Below, in pieces: positions 1 to 8,800 of a stretch of DNA of 64,000 nt. The position numbers and the translations under genes are program-made. This stretch comes from Dyadobacter chenwenxiniae (GTDB lineage: Bacteria; Bacteroidota; Bacteroidia; Cytophagales; Spirosomataceae). The first letter of the stretch is position 1. Each line of letters starts with the position of its first letter. The stretch is from contig NZ_CP094997.1 in assembly GCF_022869785.1 (NCBI RefSeq), positions 7,073,001 through 7,137,000 of the forward strand. Direction: 5' to 3'. The notes under the pieces are model-generated. The model did not search any database. It was given only the letters and a program-made list of their open reading frames with translations, and was not told the DNA's origin.

Positions 1-1
1 A

Positions 2-1270
2 TTGCGGCATTTACAGCACATCGTCTCCTTTTTCGATTTAAAAAGTGCTTCTGTAGTGCAGGGAGGGCGATATCATAACCTCAAAGACCTGGCCTCACTG
101 CCGGTAACTCCACCGGCAGACACCTATCCCAAATGGCCGGCCGTGGAAGGAATAGAAGGCGTGGACGAAAATCATACGTTATTTGATTCGCTTACCGTTC
201 GCGATCTGATGGTGCACGCGCCCTACCAAAGTTATGACACGATTTTACGTTTTTTCAATGAGGCTGCGATAAACCCGCTTGTAGAGGAGATTTATACCAC
301 TATGTATCGGGTCGCTCATGATTCTAAAATCGCGTTTGCCCTGATCAGCGCGGCAAAGAATGGAAAAAAAGTGACCGTTCTGGTGGAATTGAAAGCACGT
401 TTTGATGAAGCCAACAACATTCGCTGGGCCAAGAAAATGAAGTCGGCCGGCGTGAAAATCGTACATAGCGTGAATGCGCTGAAAGTGCACGCAAAGCTTG
501 CCCTGGTCAAACGAAGGCATGCAGAGCATCCGTATCTCGGGTTGTTCGCTACGGGTAACCTGAATGAGGGAACAGCGCGTTTTTATACGGACCATATCCT
601 GCTTACCGCCCATCAGCCGATGCTTATGGAAGCGGAAACGCTTTTCCGGTTTTTAAGTAAAAAGAAAAAGCCGGACAGCTCGGATATCATTGCATTCAAA
701 CATCTGCTGGTCGCTCAATTTAACTTGCAGGCGAAGTTCCTGCAACTGATCGACCGGGAGATCGAGCATGCGAGAAATGGCCGGACAGCCGGGATTACAA
801 TCAAATTGAATAACCTTGAAGAAGAAGTTCTTGTTAACAAACTTTACGAGGCCTCTCAGGCAGGCATCCCGGTCCGATTGATCGTTCGGAGCGTTTGCCG
901 TATCGTGCCGGGTTTGCAAGGACAGAGTGAAAATATTGTTGTCAAGCGGATAGTTGATCGATTTCTGGAACATGGCCGCGTATTTATTTTCCATAACAAT
1001 GGCAACCCTGAGATCTTCATGGGCTCCGCCGATTGGATGAACCGGAACATTTACCGGCGCATCGAAGTCTGTTTCCCTGTTTACAGCGAAAAACTAAAAG
1101 CTGAACTGACAGAGATGATCGAACTGCAATGGCAGGACACAGAACAGGCTGTTATGATCGACAGCGAATTAAACAATGTTTCCCTGAAAGGAACGGGTAG
1201 CGGAATCCGTTCTCAGGAAGCAATTTACAGGCTTTTGTCGGGAGGCGTTGCCGAACTAAAATTGATTTGA
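2..1270 (+). CDS. ppk1: Polyphosphate kinase 1, C-terminal part (5' end outside window)
   Basis: PPK1 reversibly transfers the gamma phosphate of ATP to a growing polyphosphate chain through a phosphohistidine. The frame is open to the left edge, so the apparent TTG start at base 2 is not real. About 280-300 residues are missing if the protein has the usual length of about 700. Visible are the C-terminal phospholipase-D-like catalytic domains: a KVHAKLALV segment with the predicted phosphorylated His at fragment residue 163, followed by LFATGNLNEGTARFYTDH, and the second conserved His at residue 324 in EHGRVFIFHNNGNPEIFMGS. SADWMNRNIYRRIEV near the end is also typical of the family. The stop overlaps or abuts the next gene, so it is probably the first visible gene of a three-gene operon. 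Family identity is very secure. Confidence 0.97.
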   Translation: MRHLQHIVSFFDLKSASVVQGGRYHNLKDLASLPVTPPADTYPKWPAVEGIEGVDENHTLFDSLTVRDLMVHAPYQSYDTILRFFNEAAINPLVEEIYTTMYRVAHDSKIAFALISAAKNGKKVTVLVELKARFDEANNIRWAKKMKSAGVKIVHSVNALKVHAKLALVKRRHAEHPYLGLFATGNLNEGTARFYTDHILLTAHQPMLMEAETLFRFLSKKKKPDSSDIIAFKHLLVAQFNLQAKFLQLIDREIEHARNGRTAGITIKLNNLEEEVLVNKLYEASQAGIPVRLIVRSVCRIVPGLQGQSENIVVKRIVDRFLEHGRVFIFHNNGNPEIFMGSADWMNRNIYRRIEVCFPVYSEKLKAELTEMIELQWQDTEQAVMIDSELNNVSLKGTGSGIRSQEAIYRLLSGGVAELKLI

Positions 1271-1278
1271 ACAAAGAA

Positions 1279-2139
1279 ATGGCTACATTTTTACAACAGA
1301 TTGGCTTGCTCGCCATGCTTAGCTTTTCGCTCGGCGGATGCGATTCTACCAAAAAAGAGCAAGTGGTTTATAAAGATTACGATCTGGAAAAGCCGGACAA
1401 ATTCAATATGCCCGAAAGTCTTTTCGAGATTTCAGGCATCGCGCTGAACCAGGGCAACCCCGACACGATCTACGCGGTTCAGGATGAAGATGGCCGTCTT
1501 TATCGCCTGGGTTGGGACCATCCTAAGCAGTTTAATGCTAAATTTTCCAAAAAGGGCGACTATGAGGATGTAACCATTCTGAAAAACAATGTTTTTATCC
1601 TCAAAAGCAATGGTCTGATCTATAACTTTCCATTGTCCGAAGCGGTTTTTCAAGAAGTTGAGCAGATCAGGGAATACAAGAAAATTTTGCCAAAAGGAGA
1701 ATACGAAGGTATGTTCGGCGATGAAGTTACGGGTAAGATCTACATACTTTGTAAAAATTGCGAGCAGGATAAATCCAAGAATAGCGTAACCGGCTACGTT
1801 TTGGAGCCGGATAAGGATTCTACCCAGGTTTCCGGTACATTTTCTATTAATGTGGATGAGATTAAAGCCATTACAGGCAAAGTTGAAAGAGGTTTCAGGC
1901 CTTCGGGGCTAGCCAAAAATCCGCTGACAAACGATTGGTATATAATTTCTGCTGTAAATAAGCTTATGATCGTCACCGACAGTCAATGGAAGGTAAAAGA
2001 GGCTTACAAGCTCAATGGGAACATGTTTATCCAGCCGGAGGGCATTGTTTTCGACAAGCAGGGGAATCTTTACATTTCCAATGAGGGCGATGACCTCTTT
2101 TCGGGCAATATTTTGAAATTTAAAAAGATCAGCCGATGA
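1279..2139 (+). CDS. SdiA-regulated/YjiK-like beta-propeller lipoprotein
   Basis: Predicted exported lipoprotein. The N-terminus has a hydrophobic stretch ending in LGGCDST, a good lipobox with Cys near residue 19 from ATG 1279. I chose this ATG; an in-frame TTG at 1267 would overlap the ppk1 stop. The mature part has repeated propeller-type motifs (ISGIALNQGNPDTIYAVQDE, YEDVTI, YEGMFGD, PSGLAKNPLTNDWY, QPEGIVFDKQGNLYISNEGD), as in the SdiA-regulated/YjiK family. That family is predicted to form a six-bladed propeller and has no firmly known activity; some propeller relatives are phosphoesterases or phytase-like, but that is only a hint here. The ATG lies 8 bases after the ppk1 stop and the stop overlaps the next start (ATGA), so translational coupling with both neighbours is likely. 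Confidence 0.85.
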   Translation: MATFLQQIGLLAMLSFSLGGCDSTKKEQVVYKDYDLEKPDKFNMPESLFEISGIALNQGNPDTIYAVQDEDGRLYRLGWDHPKQFNAKFSKKGDYEDVTILKNNVFILKSNGLIYNFPLSEAVFQEVEQIREYKKILPKGEYEGMFGDEVTGKIYILCKNCEQDKSKNSVTGYVLEPDKDSTQVSGTFSINVDEIKAITGKVERGFRPSGLAKNPLTNDWYIISAVNKLMIVTDSQWKVKEAYKLNGNMFIQPEGIVFDKQGNLYISNEGDDLFSGNILKFKKISR

Positions 2140-5100
2140 GGAGTGCATTGCGGATTCTGACCTTCGCAGGTTTGCTAATCGGCGCGTTTTCGTGCGCGAG
2201 CTACAAAACACAATTTTCCCGGGAAGGCGCAACCTGGGAGCGGGATGCACCTGCATCTGATCTCGTTTTGAAGCACACCATGTATCTGATCGGCGATGCC
2301 GGAAACGATTCGCCGGAAAGCCGGGCACCGGTTTTGAAATATCTCAAAATAAAGCTGGAAACAGAGCCTGCCAGCAGTTCTGCATTATTTTTGGGCGACA
2401 ATATCTATGAATACGGCATGCCGCCCGCGGAAGATTCCGCAGACCGTAAAACGGCCGAATTCAGAATCATTTCCCAGCTCGAAACGCTGGATAAGTTTAA
2501 AGGGACACCGATTTTTGTTCCTGGAAATCACGATTGGCGTGGCTGGGGCGTAAAAGGTCTAAAACGCCAGGAAAAGTTTGTGGATAAATATATCAATGAA
2601 AAGCGCGGCATCAAGGACAAAGACGATTACGAGCATTATTTCCTGCCGCTCGACGGCTGCTCCGGTCCGGAAGTGATAGAACTAAATGATAATGTGGTCG
2701 TTATCGTTGTGGATTCGCAGTGGTGGCTCACGGATTGGGATAAGGATTCCAAGATCAATGACGGTTGCGAGATCAAAAACCGGGAGCAGTTCCGATTTGT
2801 GTTTGAAAATGTGGTCAGAAAATACCGCAATAAAAATGTGGTCTTTGCCATGCATCACCCACCTTACACATACGGACCGCACGGGGGACGATCCACCATT
2901 AAGCAGCACATTTTCCCGCTTACCGAGCTCAATCCCGATCTCTGGATTCCTCTGCCTGGGTTAGGGACGATCGGCGCACTGTTTCGCGCTACAATTGGGT
3001 CCAGACAAGACGTTGCTAACAAGCATTACAAAGATTTGCGTACAGCTGTAATGGCGGGTGCGAAGAAGAATGGCAAATTCATCTTCGCGAGCGGGCACGA
3101 ACATGCATTGCAGTTTATTGAAACCGATGGTCAGGAGTTTATTGTCAGTGGTAGCGGGAGCAAAAATAGCCCCGTAAGCCTTGGTAAGGGCTCCCAATTT
3201 GCCTCATCCAGGCTGGGTTATTCCACAATCAGCTTTTATGAAGGCGGGGAAACATGGACCAATTTCTGGGAAGTGAGCCAAGACGGAAAAAATGCGAAAC
3301 TGGTTTTCAGAAAAAAAATCAAGGACAAACAGGCCATTGAATTACCCGACCCGGCCGTCGCGTTTACAGAATATAACCAGCATAATGATTCCACTAGCCG
3401 GTTTGTGACCAGTAATGAAGTAAAACCCGTCGGTGGATTTCACAAATTTCTGCTGGGGCAGCATAACCGCGATTTGTATGTGCATAAATACCCGTTTCCG
3501 GTTCTGGACCTTGCGCAATATAAGGGCGGCTTGACACCTGTGAAGCAAGGCGGTGGAAATCAAACCAACTCTTTGCGCCTGCGCGATAGCGAGGGGAAAG
3601 AATACGCCTTACGCGGCTTGACGAAAGATGTGAGCCGTTTCTTGCCATTTCCTTTTAACCAAATGATTGCTGCGAAATATTTGGTGGAGGACAACTTCCT
3701 GTCAACCAATCCATTTGCGCCGCTTTGCATGCCCATACTAGCGGATGCGGTGAAGGTTTACCATACAAACCCAAAACTATATTATGTTCCTGCGCAGCCC
3801 GGTTTGGCCACATATAATGCGCTTTTCGGTGGCACGATGAATTTGCTGGAAGAGCGGCCTGACGGGAAAAGATGGAAACAGGCAGCGTTTTTCGGAAATC
3901 CGGATAAGATCGTCAGCACGCCCGAACTGGTGGAAAGTATGCTTGAAAATGGTAAAAACAAAGTGGATGAATCGTGGGCGGTCCGGACAAGGCTTTTCGA
4001 CTTTGTGGTGGGCGACTGGGACCGGCATGATGACCAATGGGCATGGTCCTCGGTAAAGCAAAAGGACGGCACAACGTTGTACAGACCTATCCCGAGAGAC
4101 CGAGACCAGGCGTTTTCCATGTATGATGGGATGCTTACAGGTGTTGCCAGGCTAACATTGCCATTCCTTCGTCAGCTGCAAAGTTTTAGTCCCGAGATCC
4201 AGAGCATGAAATGGACTACATGGAGTGCCCGGCTTTTTGACAGGACATTCCTTACGCAGCTTACCTGGGAACAGTGGGAGGAGCAGGCAAAATTTATCCA
4301 GCAAAACCTTACCGACGACGTCATTAATAACGCTTTTGCCGCCTGGCCTGACGAAGCCAGGAAAATATCCTCACCCGCATTGATCCGGAATATGAAAATC
4401 CGGCGCGATAACCTCCTCACAATCGCCAGAACGCATTATGAGTTTGTGAGTGAAAATGTGAATGTAATCGGAACAGAGGAAGAGGAGCGCGTTGTAGTGG
4501 AAAGGCTGGACGATGAGCGCACAAAGATTTCGGTATATGAAAAAGGGAAGGATGGCCGTATCAAGCATTTGAACTATGAACGGATTTTTGATTCGGATAT
4601 CACCAAAGCGATCCATGTGTATGGCAATGGGGATGACGATGAATTTATTGTAAAAGGAGATGTCGGAAAAGGCATTAAGGTGCGGCTGATAGGCGGGCTG
4701 GGGACAGATGTTTTTGCAGACAGTACGCATGCAGGTGCGGGAAAAAAGAAAACCTTCATATACGACGATCTAAGGAAGAACACGGTCGTTACGGGCCCGG
4801 ATACGAAGGACAAGCGGACGAATCTCTACCGCTATAATGTTTATGATCGCAGAAGCGCCGACAGCAATTACGACATTGCCATTCCCGCACCGATCCTGGG
4901 CGTAAACCCCGACGATGGTTTGCTGCTGGGTGCGAATGCGACATGGATGCGATATGGATTTAAAAAGGAGCCCTATGCCTCATCACATGCTTTCGGGGCA
5001 AGCTATGCCTTTGCAACACACGGATTTAAAGTCAATTACACGGGGGATTTTATCAATGCATTCCGGAAATTTGACTTTTATCTGGACACCTATTATCACG

Positions 5101-5924
5101 GCCCTACCTACTCCTTTAATTATGCGGGACTAGGGAATGATACGGAAAGGCCGGTTGACGACCCTGATTATTACCGTGTGAGGCAAAGCTTTTTTCACAT
5201 CTACCCTGCATTAAAAAAGCGTTTTGCGGGAACAGCCGGTTTTATTACGCTAGGTCCCTTTTTCGAATTGTCGGATGTCCAGCCTACAAGCGGGCGTTTC
5301 ATTACCAGTGCCGAGAACGGACTCTCTGACGATGTTTTTCATACGAAAATGTTTGCCGGGAGTAAATTGCTGTTTGATTTCAACAGTGTAGACAACATTT
5401 TCTCGCCTCACACCGGAATTCGTTTTAATGCCGGCTTTAAGTGGACAACCAACTTGGACAATCGGAATAATTTCGGATCATTCAACGCCAGATTTGCCTA
5501 CTATACCAGCCTGGACTCGAGGGAAAACATTATCCTGGCTACGCAGGTTGGCACAGGATTGATTTTTGGTGACAGTTATGAATTTTTCCAAATGCCTACC
5601 TTGGGCGGCAAGCAGGGACTGCGCGGATATCGCACTGAGCGGTTTTACGGAAATAGCAGTTTTTGGCATGATACCGATCTGAGGATCAGATTGGGGAGCA
5701 GTTACAACCCGACATTACCGCTTACCTACGGCGTATTCGGGAGCTTCGACCACGGCCGTGTGTGGCTGGAAGATGATGAATCCAAAGCGTGGCATTACAG
5801 TTACGGAGGCGGCGTCTGGTTTGCTCCGGTTGACATCCTTACATTAGCGGTAGGAGCATTTATTCCCAAAGAGAAGAAAGAAGAAAAGCCCCGTATCGCA
5901 TTTCAGATCGGTTTTTGGTTCTAA
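2136..5924 (+). CDS. Metallophosphoesterase / kinase-like middle domain / outer-membrane barrel fusion
   Basis: A 1262-residue exported protein with a lipobox-like GAFSCASY near residue 20. Residues about 45-400 are a calcineurin-type metallophosphoesterase: LIGDAGND (52), FLGDNIYEYG (86), VPGNHDW (128), MHHPPYTYG (239) and SGHEHALQ (319) supply the metal ligands. Residues about 470-800 hold a domain with YALRGLTKD (Arg493, Lys497), GDWDRHDDQW (626-635) and PRDRDQAF (653-660), which looks like the catalytic and metal-binding loops of HipA/FAM20-like kinases; this resemblance is my inference. From about residue 915 the chain becomes beta-barrel-like, with GGKQGLRGYRTERF near 1155 typical of Omp85/surface-antigen proteins, and it ends in GFWF. 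The start ATG overlaps the upstream stop by four bases. Substrate unknown; phosphate release at the cell surface is likely given ppk1 upstream. Confidence 0.88.
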   Translation: MRSALRILTFAGLLIGAFSCASYKTQFSREGATWERDAPASDLVLKHTMYLIGDAGNDSPESRAPVLKYLKIKLETEPASSSALFLGDNIYEYGMPPAEDSADRKTAEFRIISQLETLDKFKGTPIFVPGNHDWRGWGVKGLKRQEKFVDKYINEKRGIKDKDDYEHYFLPLDGCSGPEVIELNDNVVVIVVDSQWWLTDWDKDSKINDGCEIKNREQFRFVFENVVRKYRNKNVVFAMHHPPYTYGPHGGRSTIKQHIFPLTELNPDLWIPLPGLGTIGALFRATIGSRQDVANKHYKDLRTAVMAGAKKNGKFIFASGHEHALQFIETDGQEFIVSGSGSKNSPVSLGKGSQFASSRLGYSTISFYEGGETWTNFWEVSQDGKNAKLVFRKKIKDKQAIELPDPAVAFTEYNQHNDSTSRFVTSNEVKPVGGFHKFLLGQHNRDLYVHKYPFPVLDLAQYKGGLTPVKQGGGNQTNSLRLRDSEGKEYALRGLTKDVSRFLPFPFNQMIAAKYLVEDNFLSTNPFAPLCMPILADAVKVYHTNPKLYYVPAQPGLATYNALFGGTMNLLEERPDGKRWKQAAFFGNPDKIVSTPELVESMLENGKNKVDESWAVRTRLFDFVVGDWDRHDDQWAWSSVKQKDGTTLYRPIPRDRDQAFSMYDGMLTGVARLTLPFLRQLQSFSPEIQSMKWTTWSARLFDRTFLTQLTWEQWEEQAKFIQQNLTDDVINNAFAAWPDEARKISSPALIRNMKIRRDNLLTIARTHYEFVSENVNVIGTEEEERVVVERLDDERTKISVYEKGKDGRIKHLNYERIFDSDITKAIHVYGNGDDDEFIVKGDVGKGIKVRLIGGLGTDVFADSTHAGAGKKKTFIYDDLRKNTVVTGPDTKDKRTNLYRYNVYDRRSADSNYDIAIPAPILGVNPDDGLLLGANATWMRYGFKKEPYASSHAFGASYAFATHGFKVNYTGDFINAFRKFDFYLDTYYHGPTYSFNYAGLGNDTERPVDDPDYYRVRQSFFHIYPALKKRFAGTAGFITLGPFFELSDVQPTSGRFITSAENGLSDDVFHTKMFAGSKLLFDFNSVDNIFSPHTGIRFNAGFKWTTNLDNRNNFGSFNARFAYYTSLDSRENIILATQVGTGLIFGDSYEFFQMPTLGGKQGLRGYRTERFYGNSSFWHDTDLRIRLGSSYNPTLPLTYGVFGSFDHGRVWLEDDESKAWHYSYGGGVWFAPVDILTLAVGAFIPKEKKEEKPRIAFQIGFWF

Positions 5925-5931
5925 TACAGGT

Positions 5932-6273
5932 TTACGAGATATTTCCCGGGTCAAACAGGGGATCATTATCGACTGCGGGCTTTGCAGAGAATTCATTGAC
6001 ATCAATGGCTCCGCAATCTTCCAGGATTGTCGTTGCATTCAATAATTCCGGGTTGTTAACCACGTGAACGGTGACGATAGAACCCTGACTGCCGTCCTGT
6101 GCAGGCTGCTCCGTTGTAGCGGTTTGCTGGCCATCCGTGCTGCGGTCTTCTTCTACGTCCACATTGTAGGTTACATCTATCTGGCTTATATCAAATCCAC
6201 TCGAAAGAAGGGCGTGCCTGGCTTTTTGAGCCTCCGCATTGGTTTCGAAAATGGCTATTACGGATTGTGACAT
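5932..6273 (-). CDS. Small YflT/general-stress-17M-like protein
   Basis: A 113-residue cytoplasmic protein without signal peptide or membrane segment. The N-terminal half (MSQSVIAIFETNAEAQKARH, then ALLSSGFDISQIDVTYNVD) has the beta-alpha-beta pattern of the YflT / general stress protein 17M domain, a small ferredoxin-like fold often found in stress regulons. The rest contains an acidic, Gln/Thr-rich loop and a second strand-rich segment (GSIVTVHVVNNPELLNATTI). It lies 26 bases downstream of the DUF4142 gene on the same strand, so the two probably form an operon. Its 3' end converges on the phosphoesterase gene with only 7 bases between them and no terminator visible. Family assignment is moderate; the molecular function is unknown. 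Confidence 0.65.
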   Translation of the reverse strand: MSQSVIAIFETNAEAQKARHALLSSGFDISQIDVTYNVDVEEDRSTDGQQTATTEQPAQDGSQGSIVTVHVVNNPELLNATTILEDCGAIDVNEFSAKPAVDNDPLFDPGNIS

Positions 6274-6299
6274 GGGTTTCTCTGATTAATGTTGAATCT

Positions 6300-6821
6300 T
6301 TATTGAATCGAATCCCTTATGGACTTCGCTGTTTCCAGATGCGCCCGCAGTCCGGACAACTTGTCCGAAGCAAACGTTTTCAGGTCGGGATTGCCACCGG
6401 TCGCTGCCTGGATTTCATATAAATTTACAATTTCTTCATGTGTGCTGACCATCATTTTAATATAAGTTGTGTCAAACGCCATTCCCGTAAGTCCGGACAA
6501 TGTATCCAGTTGTTGCTGCCTTGCATCAGGCAGGGTGGTAGCGAGGTCGACATTAGCATTATTAGCAAGCTTCATTAATTCCTGATTGATCTCCGTATGC
6601 TTATCGAGTAATTGTTTGCCAAATCCTTTGATAACACTTGTGGTTCCTTTGGATGACGCAACCTGGCCTGCATTCACTTCGAACAAGCCCGCATCCGAAG
6701 CGGAAAGTATGAATTGTTTATCCATTTCTGCCGGAACGTCTGTGCTTGCTGTGTCATCATTGCATGCAATGCCGGCAAACATCATGGCCGCGGCAAAAAA
6801 ATATTCTCTAATATGCTTCAT
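6300..6821 (-). CDS. DUF4142 exported lipoprotein
   Basis: A 173-residue protein. It has an N-terminal signal segment ending in MMFAGIACND, a lipobox with Cys at about residue 20, so it is probably a lipoprotein. The mature region is almost wholly helical, with DKQFILSASDAGLFEVNAGQ, FGKQLLDKHTEINQELMKLA, TYIKMMVSTHEEIVNLYEIQ and DLKTFASDKLSGLRAHLETA. These are hallmarks of DUF4142, a ferritin-like four-helix family related to DUF305 and common in envelope-stress loci. It lacks the full set of metal-binding His/Glu residues that would identify it as an active ferritin-like enzyme. It is probably co-transcribed with the YflT-like gene just downstream. The upstream region (6822-7003) is shared with the divergent PAS gene. 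Biochemical role unknown. Confidence 0.85.
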   Translation of the reverse strand: MKHIREYFFAAAMMFAGIACNDDTASTDVPAEMDKQFILSASDAGLFEVNAGQVASSKGTTSVIKGFGKQLLDKHTEINQELMKLANNANVDLATTLPDARQQQLDTLSGLTGMAFDTTYIKMMVSTHEEIVNLYEIQAATGGNPDLKTFASDKLSGLRAHLETAKSIRDSIQ

Positions 6822-7003
6822 ACCTTATGTTTTCTTTTCGAACCCTTTGGTGACTTAGAACAGGCCGTTAATAATTGTGCCAGGAAGCGCGATTTTGTAC
6901 ACACATTTTATTTCAAAACTTTTGGTAATAGTAGTTCTACATTTAGAAAAAATTAATTTAGATTGCTGGTTTTATCAGGATTTATTGGACCTCTATTGCT
7001 TTA

Positions 7004-8374
7004 ATGACTAATTATACTCAGGGAAAAAGTGAAAAGGACAGCTCTATTTCTTCGGAAGTAATGTATCGCGACCTTTTCCTGCTAAATCCCCAGCCGATGT
7101 GGGTTTATGATGTAGAAACTTTTGAAATACTGAACGTGAATGAAGCGGCGGTAAGACATTATGGTTATAGCAGGGACGAGTTCCTTCGGCTAACTATCAA
7201 AGACCTGCGTCCCGCTGCCGAGATCGCTACTATGGTTTCTGCTGTTGAGATAGTCAGAATGCATGATAAGCTTTACTCGTCGGGGGGGTACAAGCATCAG
7301 AAGAAAAACGGGGAGATCGTTGATGTCAACATTCAGAGCAACATCATTTATATTGATGGCCGCAAGGCTGAGCTCGTTCTTTCGACGGATATTACAGAAA
7401 AATGCAAGACAGACGAGAAGTTCAAGGCGATTTTTGAACACACGCAGGATGCCATCATGATCTGCGATGATGATGGCAATTGCCTCGATTATAATACCGC
7501 AGTCGTTGATATGTTTGGCTATTCCAGGAAGGAGCTGGACAAGATCAGCCTTTTTAAGTTATTAAAGGTCAGGGCGGGGGATCTACATGCGATCTGGACA
7601 CGGTTCCTCAAAGGGAAGGTCCGGAACGGCAAAATGCACTTGATTCATAAGGATGGAAGCGTGATCATTGGCAGTTTCAATGTGAAGCCCAACATTCTGC
7701 CTGGCATGCATCTTTGCGTCGTTACAGATATCACTGAAAAAGTTCTGAAATCCAAAGCCCTGATTTTGGGTAATGAGCGTTATAAGCTCATTCTAAATGC
7801 AGCCAACGAAGCCATCTACGATTGGGATATCGAGCGTGACAAGGTTGAATGGGGGACGGGGTTTAAAGATATTTTTGGATATGATCTGGCGGTTTATAAT
7901 AATCATATCTGGTCGGATAATATTTATTATGAAGACAAAGAGCGGGTGATAAGAGAGATTTCAGCAGCGCTTAATGATCCAGGAAGGGAAATGCTGGTTA
8001 CCGAATGCCGCTATGTAAAATTTGATCAAAAGGTGGCGTTAGTGGAGCACAGGATCATTTTTTTACGTAATGTGAATGGGAAAGCCATTCGTGCCGTTGG
8101 TTCCGTAAGGGATATCACGGATTATAAGCAGAGCTTACACCGGATTCAGCTCCAAAACGAGCAATTGAGGGAAATTGCGTGGATTCAGTCGCATGTAGTA
8201 AGGGCGCCGCTGACTCGGATGATGGGGTTGGTTGAACTTCTCAAATTGGGGGAATATGGGGATTTGGGGAAGGAAGAAATACTCAACCTTGTGCAACAGT
8301 CGGCCGCCGAACTCGACAGTGTGATAAAAGAGATAGTGAATAAAGCCGATAAAGTTCAGACCGAAGATGATTAG
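7004..8374 (+). CDS. Multi-PAS sensor protein with HisKA-like end but no ATPase domain
   Basis: A 456-residue soluble protein with three successive PAS domains at about residues 20-135, 140-255 and 265-385. Each begins with the usual pattern: LFLLNPQPMWVYDVETFEIL, then FKAIFEHTQDAIMICDDDGN, then YKLILNAANEAIYDWDIERD. The last 70 residues form a helix pair with IAWIQSHVVRAPLTRMMGLV, matching the HisKA dimerisation/phosphoacceptor helix (His near residue 395). The chain ends at VNKADKVQTEDD without any N, G1 or G2 box, so there is no HATPase domain. The gene overlaps the following receiver gene by 8 bases. It is probably a sensor or phosphotransfer scaffold rather than a complete kinase. ATG 7004 is preceded by AT-rich non-coding DNA and is a sensible start. 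Confidence 0.85.
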   Translation: MTNYTQGKSEKDSSISSEVMYRDLFLLNPQPMWVYDVETFEILNVNEAAVRHYGYSRDEFLRLTIKDLRPAAEIATMVSAVEIVRMHDKLYSSGGYKHQKKNGEIVDVNIQSNIIYIDGRKAELVLSTDITEKCKTDEKFKAIFEHTQDAIMICDDDGNCLDYNTAVVDMFGYSRKELDKISLFKLLKVRAGDLHAIWTRFLKGKVRNGKMHLIHKDGSVIIGSFNVKPNILPGMHLCVVTDITEKVLKSKALILGNERYKLILNAANEAIYDWDIERDKVEWGTGFKDIFGYDLAVYNNHIWSDNIYYEDKERVIREISAALNDPGREMLVTECRYVKFDQKVALVEHRIIFLRNVNGKAIRAVGSVRDITDYKQSLHRIQLQNEQLREIAWIQSHVVRAPLTRMMGLVELLKLGEYGDLGKEEILNLVQQSAAELDSVIKEIVNKADKVQTEDD

Positions 8375-8789
8375 TGATCTTAAAATCCTGTTGGTAGATG
8401 ACGACAAGATCATGCTGTTCCTGCATGAAATGTTTCTGAAAAAAAGTGGTATCTATAACGATACAGTCTTGTGTTACAATGGATTGGACGCGCTGCAATA
8501 TCTGGATAATTATCTGTCAGGAGAAACCCATTTCCTGGTTTTACTGGATATCAATATGCCCGTTATGAACGGTTGGGAATTTTTGAATGCAATTGCCGAA
8601 AGGCCTTATGTAAACCGTGTTCACGTAGTAATGGTAAGCTCTGCAACGGAAGAATCCGAAAAGAAAAAGGCGCTTAATTACAGCCAGGTGATCGATTACC
8701 AACAAAAACCACTCAATGTTGAAAGCTGCGGAAGGATTGTCCATAGTGAAATGTTGAAGGGCTTTTTCCAAGATTTTACCGCAGAATAA
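8367..8789 (+). CDS. Single-domain response regulator (CheY-like)
   Basis: A 140-residue receiver domain with no output domain. It has the acidic pocket (KILLVDDDKIMLFL), the phosphoacceptor Asp in VLLDINMPVMNGWEFL, the conserved Ser/Thr region in HVVMVSSATEESEKKKAL and the Lys in DYQQKPL. The start ATG lies inside the end of the PAS/HisKA gene (8-base overlap), so translation is probably coupled and the two proteins are likely partners. The hybrid kinase that follows starts 11 bases after this stop. Phosphate may pass between these three proteins. The downstream target is unknown because neither this protein nor its neighbours carries a DNA-binding domain. Confidence 0.92.
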   Translation: MISDLKILLVDDDKIMLFLHEMFLKKSGIYNDTVLCYNGLDALQYLDNYLSGETHFLVLLDINMPVMNGWEFLNAIAERPYVNRVHVVMVSSATEESEKKKALNYSQVIDYQQKPLNVESCGRIVHSEMLKGFFQDFTAE

Positions 8790-8800
8790 ATTCTTAAACA

